The notes beneath the pieces are model-generated. The model did no database searches and was not told the origin of the DNA. It worked only from the letters and a program-made list of their open reading frames with translations. Made by a program: the position numbers and the translations under genes. Shown one piece after another: positions 34,454 to 42,868 of a DNA stretch of 64,000 nucleotides (position 1 is its first letter; each line of letters begins with the position of its first letter). Source of the stretch: JACDHG01 sp963815295 (GTDB lineage: Bacteria > Actinomycetota > Actinomycetes > Propionibacteriales > Nocardioidaceae); contig CAWFFZ010000008.1 in assembly GCA_963815295.1 (NCBI GenBank), forward strand, positions 1,612,001 to 1,676,000, in the 5' to 3' direction.

Positions 34454-35695
34454 TCAGCGGACCAGCCGCATCTCAGGGCTGCCGTCCTCGTTGAGCCGGC
34501 CGGTGTTCACGCATCGCACCGCATTCTCGTCGCCATCTTCGACCACCTCCCGCACGCAGGCCTGCTGGGCACGCATGCCCCAGTAGTTCGGGTGCAGCGA
34601 CTCCTGCACCTGCCACGGCACGAACGTGAAGTAGACCCGGTTCACCCACTCCAGCCGCTCCGCGGCGCGCTGGGTGCGCCATGACTCAAGGCCGCTCGCC
34701 GGGAAGGTCGACACGCCCTGCTCGCACAGACGGTGGCCGTCGAAGGCTCTGGCGAGGTCGAGACGGGTGACATTCGCTCCGGTCACTGACGTCGCCGCTT
34801 TCGAGACACTCGCATTGATGGTGGCCAGGGCGGTGTCGTTGGCCCAGTCGAGGTCGGCATCGAAGAACGGGCATCCGCCTGCGCGGTATCGATCGTTGTC
34901 GTCGGCGTAGCGAACCGCATCGCTCGGCGGGAGGGGCGCGGGGTATGTCGCCACGACCAGCCGCCACTCGGACGGGTCGTAGCCTGCCCGCACCATCGCC
35001 TGCCTCACCCGCTCGAGCGATCGGGTGATCTCGGCGGTGACTGCGCGCGCGTTGGCGGCACTGAAGACGCGTTGCAGGTCGGCATCCATCCCGCACTCGC
35101 TGCGCTCGACGCCGAACCCGATGAACCCACCGGCGCATCGGGCGACGATCGACCCGTAGTGGAAGTCGTTGCCGCCGATCGACACGATGACGTGGCTGAC
35201 GTCGTGCGAAGACGCGAAGCTCTGCAGCGCCAGTGCCTGGCCTCGGTGGCCATGCCCGTCGGCGTAGAAGTCGAGCCCGGGCGTGAACCGTTTCCCCACT
35301 CGCTGCGACCTGGTCGTTGCCCCCGAGCAGGCCAGGTTGAGCCCGCGTACGTCGTCGACGCCGAGCGTGGCGACTGACTGCTCCGCTCGGTGGCAGCCTG
35401 GCTGGGTCTCGCCTCCAGACCGGTCGTCATACGCATCCGGGCCGAGCGCGTCGATAGGGCGCGCGTTGCGGTTCGTGTTGCCCGCCCATCGTGCGCCCTC
35501 CCCGGATATGTAGCTGTCGCCGACCGAGACGACCCAGGACGGCGGTGGGGTGTCGGACGCAGCGCCGGTACTGCTGCTCTCCGGACGAGGGCTCAGCGCG
35601 TCGTCGTCGGTGGCCGACGTACAGCCGGCGAGAACAGCGATGAGAACGAGGGCGACCCAGCGAGGCTGGCGCAAGGACCCACCCGCTGACGACAT
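34454..35695 (-). CDS. Secreted SGNH/GDSL hydrolase lipoprotein
   Basis: A 413-residue exported hydrolase. A signal with lipobox 'LVLIAVLAGCTSA' and a Ser/Thr/Pro linker precede an SGNH domain. Block I is 'VSVGDSYISGEGARW' (Ser nucleophile), block III 'VSIGGNDFHYG', and block V 'SLHPNYWGMRA' with the catalytic Asp/His region. Several Cys pairs suggest disulfides. It resembles secreted actinobacterial lipases and esterases; the substrate is unknown. The ATG at 35695 has no good ribosome site. The rpsA terminator lies just upstream, so it has its own promoter. Confidence 0.83.
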   Translation of the reverse strand: MSSAGGSLRQPRWVALVLIAVLAGCTSATDDDALSPRPESSSTGAASDTPPPSWVVSVGDSYISGEGARWAGNTNRNARPIDALGPDAYDDRSGGETQPGCHRAEQSVATLGVDDVRGLNLACSGATTRSQRVGKRFTPGLDFYADGHGHRGQALALQSFASSHDVSHVIVSIGGNDFHYGSIVARCAGGFIGFGVERSECGMDADLQRVFSAANARAVTAEITRSLERVRQAMVRAGYDPSEWRLVVATYPAPLPPSDAVRYADDNDRYRAGGCPFFDADLDWANDTALATINASVSKAATSVTGANVTRLDLARAFDGHRLCEQGVSTFPASGLESWRTQRAAERLEWVNRVYFTFVPWQVQESLHPNYWGMRAQQACVREVVEDGDENAVRCVNTGRLNEDGSPEMRLVR

Positions 35696-35725
35696 TCGGC
35701 AAGCGTAGTCACGCAGGACAAGGCG

Positions 35726-35758
35726 AAGGCCCCGCATCCATGAAGGATGCGGGGCCTT
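35726..35758 (-). terminator. Rho-independent terminator of rpsA
   Basis: Perfect 14-bp stem AAGGCCCCGCATCC / GGATGCGGGGCCTT (35726-35739, 35745-35758) with a 5-base loop, 25 bases after the rpsA stop. On the minus strand it is followed by CGCCTTGTCC, as after the DUF7455 terminator. Confidence 0.85.
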
Positions 35759-35782
35759 GCGATGTCGCTGGATGCCTTGGTG

Positions 35783-37303
35783 TCACTGACCGCCGGTGAG
35801 CTTCTCACGCAGAGCCTGCAGCGCCTCGTCGGAGGCGAGCGACCCTTCGTTCGGATCTTCGGGGGCTGGGGCCGGGACCGGGGTATCGCCGTCGCTGGCC
35901 GTCTCCTCCGCGGCTGTGCTGCTGTCGGAGGAGTACTGCGAAACCTCGACTGCCTCGACGTCAGCCTTGCCGGCCTCCTCGACCTGCGTCTTGTGGGCCT
36001 CCCAGCGGGCGTGCGCCTTGGCGTACTGCTCTTCCCACGCGGCCTTCTGCTCGTCGTAGCCGTCGAGCCATTCGCCGGTCTCGGCGTCGAAGCCCTCGGG
36101 GTAGAGGTAGTTGCCTTCGGCGTCGTACGTCGCCGCCATGCCGTAGAGCGTCGGATCGAAGTCGTCGGCCGTGTGGTCGACGCCTTCGTTGGCCTGCTTG
36201 AGCGACAGCGAGATGCGACGACGCTCGAGGTCGATGTCGATGATCTTGACCATCACGTCGTCGTTGACCTGGACGACCTGCTCGGGGATCTCCACATGGC
36301 GCTCAGCCAGCTCGGAGATGTGCACCAGACCCTCGATGCCCTCGTCGACGCGCACGAACGCACCGAACGGCACGAGCTTGGTGACCTTGCCCGGCACGAT
36401 CTGGCCCATCTGGTGAGTCCTGGCGAACTGTTGCCACGGGTCTTCCTGCGTCGCCTTCAAGGACAGCGAGACACGCTCGCGGTCCATGTCGACGTCGAGC
36501 ACCTCAACCGTGACCTCTTGGCCGACCTCGACAACCTCGCCCGGGTGGTCGATGTGCTTCCAGGACAGCTCGGAGACGTGCACGAGTCCGTCGACGCCGC
36601 CGAGGTCGACGAACGCACCGAAGTTGACGATCGACGAGACGACACCGGGCCGGACCTGGCCCTTCTGCAGCTGGGTCAGGAAGTTCTGGCGGACCTCAGA
36701 CTGGGTCTGCTCGAGCCACGCACGACGCGAGAGCACGACGTTGTTGCGGTTCTTGTCGAGCTCGATGATCTTCGCCTCGAGCTCCTTGCCGACGTACGGC
36801 TGGAGGTCGCGCACGCGACGCATCTCGACGAGTGACGCCGGGAGGAACCCGCGGAGACCGATGTCGATGATCAGGCCGCCCTTGACGACCTCGATCACTG
36901 AGCCGGTGACGACGCCGTCCTCTTCCTTGATCTTCTCGATCGTGCCCCAGGCGCGTTCGTACTGTGCGCGCTTCTTGGAGAGGATGAGCCGACCTTCCTT
37001 GTCCTCCTTCTGGAGGACGAGGGCTTCGACCTTGTCGCCGACCGCGACGACGTCGCCTGGGTCGACGTCGTGCTTGATCGACAGCTCACGCGAAGGGATG
37101 ACTCCCTCGGTCTTGTAGCCGATGTCGAGCAAGACCTCGTCTCGGTCGACCTTGACGATGATGCCGTCAACGATGTCGCCGTCGTTGAAGTACTTGATGG
37201 TGGCGTCGATTGCGGCGAGGAAGTCCTCCGCCGATCCGATGTCGTTGACCGCGACCTGTGGGGTCTCTTGTGCGGCCGGAGGAGCTTCGATGCTGGACGT
37301 CAT
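35783..37303 (-). CDS. rpsA: 30S ribosomal protein S1
   Basis: A 506-residue S1 with four S1/OB repeats: 'GDIVDGIIVKVDRDEVLLDI', 'DGVVTGSVIEVVKGGLIIDI', 'GQVRPGVVSSIVNFGAFVDL' and 'GQIVPGKVTKLVPFGAFVRV'. Four domains rather than six is the actinobacterial form. The C-terminal ~130 residues are acidic and low in structure. It binds mRNA on the 30S subunit. ATG at 37303 with GGAG ten bases upstream; the leader is about 170 bases if the promoter at 37480-37509 is right. Confidence 0.95.
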   Translation of the reverse strand: MTSSIEAPPAAQETPQVAVNDIGSAEDFLAAIDATIKYFNDGDIVDGIIVKVDRDEVLLDIGYKTEGVIPSRELSIKHDVDPGDVVAVGDKVEALVLQKEDKEGRLILSKKRAQYERAWGTIEKIKEEDGVVTGSVIEVVKGGLIIDIGLRGFLPASLVEMRRVRDLQPYVGKELEAKIIELDKNRNNVVLSRRAWLEQTQSEVRQNFLTQLQKGQVRPGVVSSIVNFGAFVDLGGVDGLVHVSELSWKHIDHPGEVVEVGQEVTVEVLDVDMDRERVSLSLKATQEDPWQQFARTHQMGQIVPGKVTKLVPFGAFVRVDEGIEGLVHISELAERHVEIPEQVVQVNDDVMVKIIDIDLERRRISLSLKQANEGVDHTADDFDPTLYGMAATYDAEGNYLYPEGFDAETGEWLDGYDEQKAAWEEQYAKAHARWEAHKTQVEEAGKADVEAVEVSQYSSDSSTAAEETASDGDTPVPAPAPEDPNEGSLASDEALQALREKLTGGQ

Positions 37304-37477
37304 GTAGTAGGAACTCCGATGGATGGTTAGGTTTGTCGAGCGTGTGCACTCAAGGCTGTTGGATCGCGGTCCGGCCGACTGACCCTGGCCATGGCGAGCC
37401 GGGGAAGGCAAGTGAGTTGTAGGACGGCGAGCACGAGCCTGCTCCGTCTGAGGTCATGCAAGCCCAAAGCGCACCAT

Positions 37478-38419
37478 CTAGAGTACGGCGCCTGCGCCTA
37501 TGGGGTCAACGCGAGGGGTCTCCCACGGCCAGGCGTGGAGATCTCCGGCGCGCGCCTGAGCAAGTAGCAGAGTCGACGCCAGCTCTCGGACGGCGTTCGA
37601 TGGCATGCCACCGGCAAGCTCCACCAGTGCCCACAGGTCAACGGCTCGGCCATGGGTGAACGGGTCCTGGATATGGCCCGGCGCCCGGTCGATGAAGCTT
37701 GCTGTGATGGCGCGCACGAGCCGCTCGTCCCGCTCGAAGCGAGTGATGTTGCCGAAGTCTGTGTAGACCGACCCTGCGTGCGCGAACTCCCAGTCGAGGA
37801 GCGCGAGCACGCTGCAGTCGTCGGGGTCGATGAGGAGGTTCTTCGGGTTGAAGTCGCTGTGCGCCAGCACAAATCGAGACGGGTTCTGACCGCTGGCGAG
37901 TGTGTCCTCGGCGACGTCGATCAGGGCCAATAGAGCGAGCCAGTCAGGTTCGGGCCACGCCGCTAGCCGTCCGCTGTCGCGGTAGTGCTGTGCCCAGCCG
38001 GCGAGGTCCGGCATGCCTTCCGCAGAGATGCCCAGATCGGGTCCCGCGAACATACCCACACTGAGGAACGGCATGGCGGACAAGGAGCCAAGCACTTCTC
38101 CGAGGTGGTGGCCGAGCTTCTCCCGATCGAGCCCTGGGTCGTCTCGTTGGAGGACCTCGTCGAGTCGCTGGCCCTCGACGTACTCGGTGACGAGCACTGC
38201 GGGCTGGTCCGCTGTCGCCGGTCGCACCTCGAGAACCTTAGGTACGGGGATGATTCCTCGCACGAGGCGCAGCAGGCTGGCATCGATCGGCGCCCGCTCG
38301 GGCTGGCGTCGGTAGATCCGCGCGACCACTCTGTCGTCGCCGTCGCCCACGACGAAGGTTTCCCCGCTATAGCCGCCCGCGAGCGGCTCGAGGCTCGCGC
38401 CGAACCAGTCCGTCTCCAC
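37478..38419 (-). CDS. Aminoglycoside phosphotransferase-like kinase
   Basis: A 313-residue APH/choline-kinase-fold protein. The catalytic loop is 'FVLAHSDFNPKNLL' and the metal-binding motif 'LALLDWEFAHAGSVYTD'. The N-lobe has 'GGYSGETFVVGDGDDRVVAR' as a nucleotide loop. These enzymes phosphorylate small alcohols or antibiotics; this sequence alone does not tell which, and household kinases are more common than resistance enzymes. The start is GTG 38419. Its 3' end contains the likely rpsA promoter. Confidence 0.78.
   Translation of the reverse strand: METDWFGASLEPLAGGYSGETFVVGDGDDRVVARIYRRQPERAPIDASLLRLVRGIIPVPKVLEVRPATADQPAVLVTEYVEGQRLDEVLQRDDPGLDREKLGHHLGEVLGSLSAMPFLSVGMFAGPDLGISAEGMPDLAGWAQHYRDSGRLAAWPEPDWLALLALIDVAEDTLASGQNPSRFVLAHSDFNPKNLLIDPDDCSVLALLDWEFAHAGSVYTDFGNITRFERDERLVRAITASFIDRAPGHIQDPFTHGRAVDLWALVELAGGMPSNAVRELASTLLLAQARAGDLHAWPWETPRVDPIGAGAVL
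37480..37509 (-). promoter_or_regulatory. Candidate rpsA promoter
   Basis: On the minus strand TTGACC (37509-37504), an 18-base spacer and TACTCT (37485-37480). It overlaps the last codons of the upstream kinase gene and predicts a leader of about 170 bases. Only sequence fit to the primary-sigma consensus supports it. Confidence 0.45.
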
Positions 38420-38446
38420 GGCACCATCATCCCGGGGCGGGATGGG

Positions 38447-39112
38447 TCAGCTAGCGGCGGCCTTGGCAGGCAGGGAGAACAGCGTGGCGAACCGCTTGAC
38501 GGCCGCCTTGTCGCCCTGGATCCGCAGACCCCCCGAGCGCAGGGCTTGCGTGATGCTGTGTGCGTCGTACACAACGCCTGCCAGCGTCGTGGGCTCTGCT
38601 TCGATGATGGCGTCGGGCTGGTGTGCGGAACCTGGGGTGATCTCGATCTGGTTGTCGGCCACCACGGCGGCGAACGTGTGCTCGCCGAGCCGTAGCTCAT
38701 AGGTTGCCGCGACCCCGTCGGCGGACTCGGGGTCGAACATGGTGCGGAACGACAGGATGAGCGAGTTGACACTCAGCTGTGCCTCTCGGCTCATGAAGTT
38801 CGAGCGGGCTCCCCACCGGCCGAGCGCCATGATGATCGGCTCGAGCTCCTCACCCCACTCGGTGACCTCGTACACCCAGGTCGCGGCCGGTGGAGGGAGC
38901 TTGCGGCGGCGTACGACGTCGACCTCTTCGAGCTCCTGCAGGCGCTGAGTCAGCACGTTGGGGCTGATGCCGGGCAGGCCGGTCCGGAGGTCGGTGAACC
39001 GCTTCGGTCCTAGGAGTAGCTCGCGGATGACGAGCAGGGCCCAGCGCTCTCCGACGAGGTCGAGAGCGTGGGCGCAAGCACATCCGTCGTCGTAGCTGCG
39101 CTTCGTAAGCAT
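38447..39112 (-). CDS. HxlR-family regulator with C-terminal SCP2-like domain
   Basis: A 221-residue protein. The N-terminal 110 residues are an HxlR winged helix: 'CACAHALDLVGERWALLVIR', 'LLGPKRFTDLRTGLPGISPN' and 'VLTQRLQELEEVDVV'. The early cysteines (CACA) could sense oxidants or electrophiles as in HypR/QorR proteins. The C-terminal 100 residues ('ATYELRLGEHTFAAVVADNQ', 'DAIIEAEPTTLAGVV') look like an SCP2 lipid-binding domain, which may bind a hydrophobic ligand. Divergent from a drug-type exporter, which is its likely target. Confidence 0.85.
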   Translation of the reverse strand: MLTKRSYDDGCACAHALDLVGERWALLVIRELLLGPKRFTDLRTGLPGISPNVLTQRLQELEEVDVVRRRKLPPPAATWVYEVTEWGEELEPIIMALGRWGARSNFMSREAQLSVNSLILSFRTMFDPESADGVAATYELRLGEHTFAAVVADNQIEITPGSAHQPDAIIEAEPTTLAGVVYDAHSITQALRSGGLRIQGDKAAVKRFATLFSLPAKAAAS

Positions 39113-39268
39113 GCCACCAAGTTTACACCATCCGCTCCTGACTTTCATCTAACTAGTTGCTTTTTAGGATTGACTGATGTTAGATTCGAAGTACTTAGTT
39201 CCGAAGAGCACTCCAGGTAGCAGACGCGAACCGGAGGCTCCAGCCCCAACAGCAGAAGGGCAAAACCC
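39113..39268. promoter_or_regulatory. HxlR/MFS divergent control region
   Basis: 156 bp, clearly AT-richer than its surroundings. It holds two 8-bp palindromes, AACTAGTT (39151-39158) and AAGTACTT (39189-39196), 38 bp apart, which are reasonable operator candidates for the HxlR protein. Promoter boxes for the exporter were not resolved. Confidence 0.45.
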
Positions 39269-40801
39269 ATGGATGTCACCGTCACCTCTCCGGACACGCA
39301 GTCGTCTCACGCCGCGACACCGGGTTCTGCCGGCTCCGACACGCCCGAGAGCACCCGCTGGGCGGCTCTCATTGTTTTGTGCGTCGGCATGCTGATGATC
39401 GTGCTGGACGCCACAGTGGTGAACGTCGCGCTCCCGTCCATCCAGGATGATCTCGGTTTCTCACAGTCCGGGCTGGCCTGGGTGGTGAACGCCTACCTGA
39501 TCGCGTTCGGAGGCTTGCTCCTGCTCGCCGGCCGCCTCGGCGACCTGATCTCGCGTCGCGACATGTTCGTCGCCGGGTTGGGTGTGTTCACGGTTGCTTC
39601 TCTCCTCTGCGGCGCTGCGCAGAGCCAGGAGATGCTGATTGCCGCGCGCTTCGTCCAAGGGATCGGTGGCGCGATGACATCAGCCGTCATCCTCGGCATG
39701 ATCGTGACGCTCTTCCCCGAGCCGCGCGACCAGGCCAAGGCGATCGGCATCTTCAGCTTCGTCGCCTCGGCGGGTGGCGCTGTTGGACTGCTCGCAGGCG
39801 GTGTGCTGACTCAGGTCATCAACTGGCACTGGATCTTCTTCGTCAACATCCCGATCGGGGTCGCAGCGGCGCTGGCCGCAGTGCGACTGCTCGAGCGAGA
39901 CCGTGGAATCGGTGTCGGCAGCCGCGCCGACGTGCTAGGTGCCGTCCTCGTCACCTCAAGCCTGATGCTGGGCGTCTACACCATCGTGAAGCCGGCTGCT
40001 GAGCTCGGCTGGACCGCAGGTCAGACCCTCGGGCTCGGCGCCGCCGCCCTGGCACTGCTGGCAGCATTCGTCGCCCGCGAGGCGACGGCGCGTCACCCAC
40101 TGATCCCGCTGTCGATCTTCCGTTCGCGCAACGTGTCGGGGGCAAACCTCATCCAGGCGCTGACCGTGGCGGGCATGTTCGCGATGTTCTTCCTCGGTGT
40201 GCTCTACCTGCAGCGAGTCCTCGGCTATGACGCCCTGCAGACCGGCCTGGCGTTCCTGCCAGTCACGATCGTGATCGGGACGTTGTCGTTGCGGTACGCC
40301 GAGCGGCTCATCACCCGGTTCGGCGCTCGGGCGACCCTGCTGCCAGGCCTCGTGCTCATCGCGGCCGGCCTCGCCTGGTTCGCGCAGGTGCCGGTCGACG
40401 GGAACTACCTGACCGACATCCTGCCGACGAACCTGCTTCTCGGAGCCGGAGTGGGAGTTGCGTTCCCCGCGTTGATGACCCTGTCGATGTCGGGTGCGAC
40501 ACCAAGCAACGCCGGACTCGCCTCCGGGCTGGTCAACACTTCCCTGCAGGTGGGTGGAGCTATCGGCCTGGCCGTGCTGGCGACCGTGTCGGCTACTCGC
40601 ACCGAGCACCTGCTCGCTCAGGGCGAGTCCTCCGCAGCGGCGCTGACCGACGGGTACCGCGTGGCGTTCTGGGTCGGCTTTGGACTCGTGGTTGCAGCGA
40701 TCGCCATTGCGGTCACGGTGCTGCAGCCCACCCGCGATGCCATGGCTGCGCTGGACGCCGAGCTCGACGAACTCGACGAGCTCGAGCCGGTCCCAGCCTG
40801 A
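39269..40801 (+). CDS. DHA2 (EmrB/QacA-type) MFS drug exporter
   Basis: A 510-residue, 14-helix drug:H+ antiporter. The DHA2 signature is 'LDATVVNVALPSIQDDLGFS' in helix 1; motif A is 'LAGRLGDLISRRDMFV', motif C 'ASAGGAVGLLAGGVLTQ'. The C-terminus is acidic ('AALDAELDELDELE'). Such pumps expel cationic or lipophilic drugs. It is divergent from the HxlR-SCP2 regulator, so induction by a hydrophobic toxic ligand is a sensible guess. A strong terminator follows. Confidence 0.9.
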   Translation: MDVTVTSPDTQSSHAATPGSAGSDTPESTRWAALIVLCVGMLMIVLDATVVNVALPSIQDDLGFSQSGLAWVVNAYLIAFGGLLLLAGRLGDLISRRDMFVAGLGVFTVASLLCGAAQSQEMLIAARFVQGIGGAMTSAVILGMIVTLFPEPRDQAKAIGIFSFVASAGGAVGLLAGGVLTQVINWHWIFFVNIPIGVAAALAAVRLLERDRGIGVGSRADVLGAVLVTSSLMLGVYTIVKPAAELGWTAGQTLGLGAAALALLAAFVAREATARHPLIPLSIFRSRNVSGANLIQALTVAGMFAMFFLGVLYLQRVLGYDALQTGLAFLPVTIVIGTLSLRYAERLITRFGARATLLPGLVLIAAGLAWFAQVPVDGNYLTDILPTNLLLGAGVGVAFPALMTLSMSGATPSNAGLASGLVNTSLQVGGAIGLAVLATVSATRTEHLLAQGESSAAALTDGYRVAFWVGFGLVVAAIAIAVTVLQPTRDAMAALDAELDELDELEPVPA

Positions 40802-40814
40802 GACACCGCTTCAC

Positions 40815-40850
40815 CAGACGCTCGCCCGGCTCAAGCCGGGCGAGCGTCTG
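40815..40850. terminator. Bidirectional hairpin terminator
   Basis: Perfect 17-bp arms CAGACGCTCGCCCGGCT / AGCCGGGCGAGCGTCTG (40815-40831, 40834-40850) between the convergent exporter (stop 40801) and flavin reductase (stop 40863). Confidence 0.88.
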
Positions 40851-40862
40851 ATCTGTCGTTGG

Positions 40863-41384
40863 CTAGGCGGTGGGTCTCTGGTAGCGGCCGCGGCGATGCA
40901 CGAGCGGGGCACGTTCATCCGCCAGCTCCACCTGCTCGAACACCGTGTCGACCAGCACCGACCAACCGACTTCGCGGGGCTTGTCGTCGACCATTCGTAC
41001 GCCGGCCCAGGCACTGACTCCGGTGAGCAGCGGACCCCAGGCAGTGTCGGTCCACTCCCCCATCCGGAAGACTCCACCGGGCGCCGGCGCCTGTCCCGCG
41101 AACGCATCTGCGAGGTCACGGTGGTCCCACTCGAGCAGCTGGACGACAGCCACCCGGGACTGCAAGAACGCCTCTGCGAAGTCCGAATCGGGGTCAAGGA
41201 GTGCGAGCAGGTGGTCTGGCTCTCCGCGAGCGATGACGAACGACGACACGGTGAGCCCGGCCCGGGCAGCGCCCGAGCCGGTCGTCCAGAGCGAGACCGT
41301 CCCTCCAAGTCGCCCTCGCAACCGGCGGACGGGATCGCGCTCGGACTCAGGCTCGAGGAACGGGTGCTCCGAATGGATGGTCAC
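40863..41384 (-). CDS. Flavin reductase-like domain protein
   Basis: A 173-residue FMN-binding split-barrel protein of the flavin reductase-like family. It has 'RRLRGRLGGTVSLWTTGSG', 'GLTVSSFVIARGEPDHLLAL' (the usual 'TxSS' strand) and 'AFLQSRVAVVQLLEWDHRD'. Members supply reduced flavin or act as oxidoreductases; the sequence diverges toward the C-terminus. GTG at 41384 is used as the start. It is transcribed alone, between the terminator and the divergent sigma-like gene. Confidence 0.75.
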   Translation of the reverse strand: MTIHSEHPFLEPESERDPVRRLRGRLGGTVSLWTTGSGAARAGLTVSSFVIARGEPDHLLALLDPDSDFAEAFLQSRVAVVQLLEWDHRDLADAFAGQAPAPGGVFRMGEWTDTAWGPLLTGVSAWAGVRMVDDKPREVGWSVLVDTVFEQVELADERAPLVHRRGRYQRPTA

Positions 41385-41472
41385 GCTCGCCAGCGTAGAC
41401 GGGTGCGGACCCAATGGCGGCCGGCAAAGCGCGGCACGCGCGGCTGCTCCCTGATCTGTCACTCTGGACGGG

Positions 41473-42851
41473 ATGCCTTCCCAGCCGTCCCCCGACTTCG
41501 TCGCTTTCGCCCAGGACAGGATCGAACGGCTGCGCGCGATCGCCGACCTCCTCACTGGTGACGCCGAGACGGCAGACGCCCTCGTCGTCCAGTCGCTGAC
41601 CGCCTTGTGGCGAAGGTGGCACGAGCTGCGCCCGCCCCGTGACGCTGACGTCGGTGTACGTCGGCTGCTCACGACGGCATACCTGCGGTCGAGCCGCCAT
41701 GTCGGGGATGACGGGCCTGCCCTCGATCTCGACGACCGCTGGACCACGCCCGAGCCCCGCCAGCAGCGCGACGAGGTGTGGGAAGCACTGCTCGACCTGT
41801 CGCCGCGAGAGCGCTGCGTCGTGGTGTGGCGGCATTTCGTCGGTCTGTCGGACCGAGACGTGGCGCGGGTGTTGCTCACGACTCCCCTGCTCGCTGCTCG
41901 CATGCACCGTCGCGCCGTGGATCAGGTGGGTATGACGACCCGGCCATTCGGCGTCGACGCGATCTCCGACGTTCGCGACCCCACTCTCCGGGCACGACTG
42001 GAGACCTCAATCACGGCAACCCTGATCGCTCACCACCGACTCGATCTGGACCCGACGGACCTGCTGGATCGGCTGCGTGAGCAGACCGACGGAGTGACAC
42101 TCCGACGGATCGGACCAGCGAAGGGGTTAGCAGTCCTCGCTTCGGCGCTCGTCATCGCGAGCGTGATCACCGTGGTGGCTCGCTCGCCAGAAGGTGGCTC
42201 CCTCCATGACCTGGCGTCCGTCACGCTTCCCGAGCCGACAGCGCCCCATGCATCCCCTGGCACGCGCGTCGTGGGGTATGCGGACATCGCCGTCGAGGTC
42301 CCTGTTGGCTGGGCACACAACGAGCTCGGCTGCGACCCCTCCGTGACGGGATCGGTGATCTACCCGGACGCGCAACTCGTGTCCACCTGCACTCGGACGA
42401 CCGAGATCCAGTCCACCGTCAGGTTCGGGAACTTCAAGGATCGCAACCCGCCCGAGCCACCGGCCTCACGTCGGCTGGTCCTCAGGTGGCGGGTCATCAG
42501 ACAGAGGTGTCGCAGCGGCGACGCACGAATGGCTACTTCCAGCAGGTCGTCGTGGTGCCCGACAACCGGGTGACGATGCTGGTCCGCTCCCGCGACTCGG
42601 CCGTCGTGGCGGCCGTGGTCGCGTCGTTGCACGCCGTGCCAGAAGACTTCACCGTCGTACCGGTATGTCGGGGCGAGCGGCTGCGTGACGTGGGTGCGCT
42701 GCTCGTCGCGGCAGGCCTGCATCTGGTGATCACGCAGTCATCAACACTGTCGCAGGAAGGCGGGCCGCCACGCGTGACGCACCAGAGCATCGCGGCAGGC
42801 ACGCTCGTCCCCACCGGCACAGACATCGGCGTTGGCTTCCCCAGCACCTGA
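41473..42851 (+). pseudogene. Membrane-tethered ECF sigma-like protein, one frameshift
   Basis: The first ~150 residues resemble an ECF sigma factor: region 2-like 'DAETADALVVQSLTALWRRW' and region 4-like 'WEALLDLSPRERCVVVWRHF' with 'LSDRDVARVLLTTPLL'. One membrane helix follows at 218-236 ('GLAVLASALVIASVITVVA'). An extracytoplasmic part has 'VVGYADIAVEVPVGWAHNEL'. The frame breaks near 42481-42486; the other frame continues with 'GYFQQVVVVPDNRVTMLV' and a PASTA-like end 'LRDVGALLVAAGLHLVITQS'. An expected second helix or anti-sigma domain is absent. If intact, it would be a sigma-like domain tied to a cell-surface sensor. The frameshift may be a sequencing error. Confidence 0.7.
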
Positions 42852-42868
42852 GCCGGTCGACGGCTGCC

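Noticed and set aside
35747..36835. 362-codon plus-strand open frame opposite rpsA
   Set aside because: A high-GC shadow of the four S1 repeats; its Asp/Leu/Val-rich composition mirrors rpsA codons and there is no ribosome site.
37478..38419. Aminoglycoside resistance gene
   Set aside because: The fold is shared by many metabolic kinases, and no resistance-specific feature or mobile context is visible.
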